A stretch of 64,000 bases of DNA from Pseudovibrio flavus (lineage in GTDB: Bacteria; Pseudomonadota; Alphaproteobacteria; Rhizobiales; Stappiaceae). Where the stretch lies: positions 308,574 to 372,573 of the forward strand of contig NZ_SMMA01000066.1 in the NCBI RefSeq assembly GCF_009711345.1, given 5' to 3'. A model generated the notes under the pieces. The model did not search any database. It saw only the letters and a program-made list of their open reading frames with translations, and was not told where the DNA came from. Below, one piece after another: positions 61,515 to 64,000 of this stretch; position 1 is the first letter of the stretch, and each line of letters opens with the position of its first letter. The position numbers and the translations under genes are program-made.

Positions 61515-62977
61515 GCCAGCTTGTCTCCCAGAAGGAACTGTAGGGCGCGGTCCAGACGAATATGCGGCAGCGAGAGCGTTAGGCCCTCGGCTGTCTTTTC
61601 CAGTGTCGGCGGGCGGAAGCGGATGTATTTCACCTGCGGTGCTTCTTCGCCTTCTGCCGCACGCTGGGCGAGCTGGGAAAGATCATCAGGCAGGTCACCC
61701 GGGAAAATGGCTGCTTCTTCTCTGCCGTCAAACTCTGCATCACCAAGACGCTGTCCCGGAAGCGGTGTGCCGACAAGCGCGGGCATTTGCTGACCGTTGG
61801 CTTTAACGGTGGTTTGCCGAGTAGCGCGTACGGAGGCCATCGCAAGCACGTCTACTTCTGCGCCTGCAAACTGGGCTTTGGAAATGGCACCATCTACCAG
61901 CTTACGCAGCAGCTTTTGCAGCTTGTCGTGATCTTCCTTTTGCAAGTGGTCTGCTTTTGTTGCCGCGAAAACGATCTTATCGATGCGCCGCGGCAGTACA
62001 GAAGCCAGCCAGCTGCGTTTGCCCGGTCTGAAGGCATTCAGGATTTCTGTAAGCGCACTGCTGAGGTCAGAGACTGCCTCGTTGCCTGCGTTCAACGCCT
62101 GAAGTGCGTCCACCAAAACGATCTGCCTATCAAGCCGTGCAAAGTGGTTTTTGAAGAAGGGGCGAACAACGTATTTGCGATAGGCCTCGTAACGGCGCTC
62201 CATCATGGCGCGTAGAGTGCCGTTCTTTGCTCTGCCGCTTACTTTTGTGAGATCTAGCGGCGCGAAGGTCAGGGCAGGGGAACCCTCCATATCGCTCGGC
62301 ATCAGGAAGCGGCCCGGAGGCAGCATAGAGAGGGCGTTTTCCTCTTCACGGCAGCGGGCAAGATAGGTTTTGAACGCGGCCGCCAGTGCTTTGGCGTCTT
62401 CTTCTGATGCCTCTTCATCCAGCTTTGGCGTCATCCGGTCCAAGCACTCGAAGAAGTCGTCGGAAAGATCCGGTCGTTTGCGGGCGCGGGAAAGGGATGC
62501 TTCGCAGAACTGCTCGTATGTCTGGTTGAGCAGAGGCAGGTCCAGCAGCCATTCGCCCGGATAGTCGATGATGTCCAAATGCAGCCGACCACGGCCCAGT
62601 TTGCGCTGCAGATAAGAGGCGGACTCATACTCGATGGTCAAACGCAGCTCGGAAATCTGATGCGTGGAATTGGGCCAGATGCGTTCCTTGGCAAGGGCGT
62701 TGATGTGCGCTTCATAGTCAAAGCGCGGCACTGCATCATCAGGCTGCGGTTGCAGTGCAGTGTTGTATATGCGGCCAGAGCTTGCTGCTTCAAACAAGGG
62801 CAAGCGGCCGCCGGCAAGCAGGTTATGTACGAGCGCGGAGATGAAAACAGTTTTACCGGAACGGGCAAGTCCCGTTACGCCAAGGCGCACGGTCGGAGTG
62901 GTGAGGTCCACTGCCGTTTCGGTCAAATTATCAATCGCGGTGCGGGTCTGGTCGAGGAATTTTGATATGGGTGTCAC
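61511..62977 (-). CDS. ycjX: YcjX-family protein (DUF463 GTPase-like)
   Basis: 488 residues from GTG 62977, which has GGAG seven bases upstream; an ATG seven codons earlier has none. P-loop GVTGLARSGKTVFISALVHNLL at about residues 40-60, IDYPGEWLLDLPLL, and VLVDALQALNAGNEAV follow. The family is a P-loop GTPase-like group with the DUF697 partner downstream. Envelope stress-induced in E. coli (phage-shock regulon). Confidence 0.92.
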   Translation of the reverse strand: MTPISKFLDQTRTAIDNLTETAVDLTTPTVRLGVTGLARSGKTVFISALVHNLLAGGRLPLFEAASSGRIYNTALQPQPDDAVPRFDYEAHINALAKERIWPNSTHQISELRLTIEYESASYLQRKLGRGRLHLDIIDYPGEWLLDLPLLNQTYEQFCEASLSRARKRPDLSDDFFECLDRMTPKLDEEASEEDAKALAAAFKTYLARCREEENALSMLPPGRFLMPSDMEGSPALTFAPLDLTKVSGRAKNGTLRAMMERRYEAYRKYVVRPFFKNHFARLDRQIVLVDALQALNAGNEAVSDLSSALTEILNAFRPGKRSWLASVLPRRIDKIVFAATKADHLQKEDHDKLQKLLRKLVDGAISKAQFAGAEVDVLAMASVRATRQTTVKANGQQMPALVGTPLPGQRLGDAEFDGREEAAIFPGDLPDDLSQLAQRAAEGEEAPQVKYIRFRPPTLEKTAEGLTLSLPHIRLDRALQFLLGDKLA

Positions 62978-63064
62978 TATGTTTCTCCGCAGGGGCATGT
63001 GGGATGTCCCAGCAGTATTTGCAATCGCACAGCGAAATAAAATTGTCCACGCACAGGATCAAAC

Positions 63065-63589
63065 TCAGGGTAAAACCTGCAAGGATCGCGGCTGGAAAAA
63101 CGAGACAAGGCGGCCCTGTTTGGGCGTAACTTCCGACCAGCGATGAGCTTCAAAGTCGATCACCGCCATTGCTGCGGTTGGGAACTTTTCTTCCATCTGA
63201 TCAAAGAGTTCCGGGTTGCCTTTGCCTGCAAGTTCCAGCGCTGTGTCCTGAATGGCAGGGTTATGCCCGATGAGCATTAGCTTGGAAGAAGGGCCACCCA
63301 AAGCGCGGATCGTGTCGATATATTGAAGGTCGCCCTGCATATAAAGATCGCGCATGATCTGGATTTTCATATCTGCCCGAAGGTGGGGCAGAAGCTGCAT
63401 TAGTGTTTGCCGCGTACGAAGCGCGGTAGAGCATAAAATGGTTGCAGGGACCATTTGGTACTGCTGGATGTGCTGGCCGGCAAGGTCGGCAGCTTTCCAT
63501 CCTCTCGCGTTTAACGGGCGATCATGATCGTGCAGGCCGGGCTCTGACCAGTCGGACTTGGCGTGGCGTAAAAGAAGCAGTCGCAACAT
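63065..63589 (-). CDS. sixA: SixA-like phosphohistidine phosphatase (histidine phosphatase family)
   Basis: 174 residues. Catalytic LLLRHAKSDWSEP at the N terminus (RH in RHAKS), second His in MLIGHNPAIQDTA, and STALRTRQT. SixA removes phosphate from His in Hpt domains and PTS proteins; the Hpt protein at 53388 is a conceivable substrate but is not adjacent. No partner gene in the cluster. Confidence 0.88.
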   Translation of the reverse strand: MLRLLLLRHAKSDWSEPGLHDHDRPLNARGWKAADLAGQHIQQYQMVPATILCSTALRTRQTLMQLLPHLRADMKIQIMRDLYMQGDLQYIDTIRALGGPSSKLMLIGHNPAIQDTALELAGKGNPELFDQMEEKFPTAAMAVIDFEAHRWSEVTPKQGRLVSFFQPRSLQVLP

Positions 63590-63744
63590 ATATGGGGCTC
63601 CCCTTTTAAAGCGGGCGAAGAGCCATTTGCGGCTTTTGATCTACGGCCCGTTTTGCAGTGCAGTATATTGTTATTGCTTGTTTTTCTGGGCTTAAGATTA
63701 GCCAAAGGGAGCGCTGTTGGGAAGGGGCTGGAAGCCGTGAAATC

Positions 63745-64000
63745 TTAAGGGGTGTCTTGCTTCTGCGCTTCTTCATAGAACGCTGCAAGAATGGATTGAA
63801 GCTGCGCTTCCTTCTGGTTGCCGCTTACCGCGACCCAAAGGGAGTAGTCTTGGTTAGTGCCTTCAAATGTCCAAAGATACTCGTGGGTCTGCTTTGTTTG
63901 ACCCTTATCGGTGCGGAAAAGGGCAGCAGATGGAAAGCGCTGATCTATCAAAGCCGCAAAGCCTGCACGCTCAAAAGTGCTCTGGAACGTCTTTAGAACG
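63745..64000 (-). CDS. Partial gene running off the window, unknown
   Basis: A minus-strand frame open from the window edge to a stop at 63745-63747. The visible 84 residues read VLKTFQSTFERAGFAALID, then LWTFEGTNQDYSLWVAVSG, ending FYEEAQKQDTP. Alternating strands and a C-terminal helix give the impression of a small globular domain, but I do not recognise it. The start lies beyond the window. Confidence 0.6.
   Translation of the reverse strand, partial: VLKTFQSTFERAGFAALIDQRFPSAALFRTDKGQTKQTHEYLWTFEGTNQDYSLWVAVSGNQKEAQLQSILAAFYEEAQKQDTP

Overview
The window reads as chromosomal DNA of an alphaproteobacterium of moderate GC content. I base this on the uninterrupted Entner-Doudoroff cluster (zwf, edd, eda), a BA14K-family protein, a cytoplasmic CheZ outside any chemotaxis operon, the DgcN/DgcA pair, and a giant membrane-anchored coiled-coil protein of the kind seen in Hyphomicrobiales. 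The overall mix (R-body genes, TRAP binding protein, EamA exporters, orphan CoxL-type protein) would suit a marine, host-associated Stappiaceae member such as Pseudovibrio or a Labrenzia relative. That placement is inference; no rRNA or marker gene is present.

Layout. 1-160: the end of one tRNA-Lys and a second tRNA-Lys lacking one base in the anticodon stem. 568-4478: a refractile-body (R-body) locus, with an ECF-like sigma factor, four RebB-type domains, and three small unknown genes in a tight array that uses overlaps and an internal start. 4635-9727: trhO, an SMP-30 lactonase-like protein, a divergent Lrp regulator/alanine dehydrogenase pair, a GNAT enzyme and two glycine-zipper lipoproteins. 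9850-15826 (minus strand): pgi, eda, edd and zwf for glucose-6-phosphate catabolism, with similar palindromes before edd and zwf. 16210-24768: adenine deaminase, acyl-CoA ligase, two EamA transporters around an orphan molybdenum-hydroxylase large subunit. 24826-28064: a stand-alone Lrp ligand-binding domain, then a TPP riboswitch controlling thiM, thiD and a TRAP binding protein.

28409-37992: FadL porin, atypical SDR, LpxH-like phosphoesterase plus glycosyltransferase, threonine dehydratase, CheZ, an MFS carrier, and the D-glutamate genes dgcN-dgcA. 38104-42688: a phospholipid-trafficking (Mla-type) ABC operon. 42707-44972: a prokaryotic pentameric ligand-gated channel, a BA14K protein and a small secreted protein. 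45067-52518: one 2483-residue protein built largely from about 70 unbroken 22-residue units. 53388-64000: Hpt protein, ferredoxin, MFS/AraC pair, DUF3011 protein, rhodanese, CoxE-like VWA protein, GrpB, YcjF/YcjX pair, SixA-like phosphatase and a partial gene.

The most distinctive parts are the R-body locus with its own sigma factor, the giant 22-residue-repeat protein, the TPP-riboswitch operon that includes a TRAP binding protein, and the bacterial ligand-gated channel. Most other genes are ordinary metabolism.
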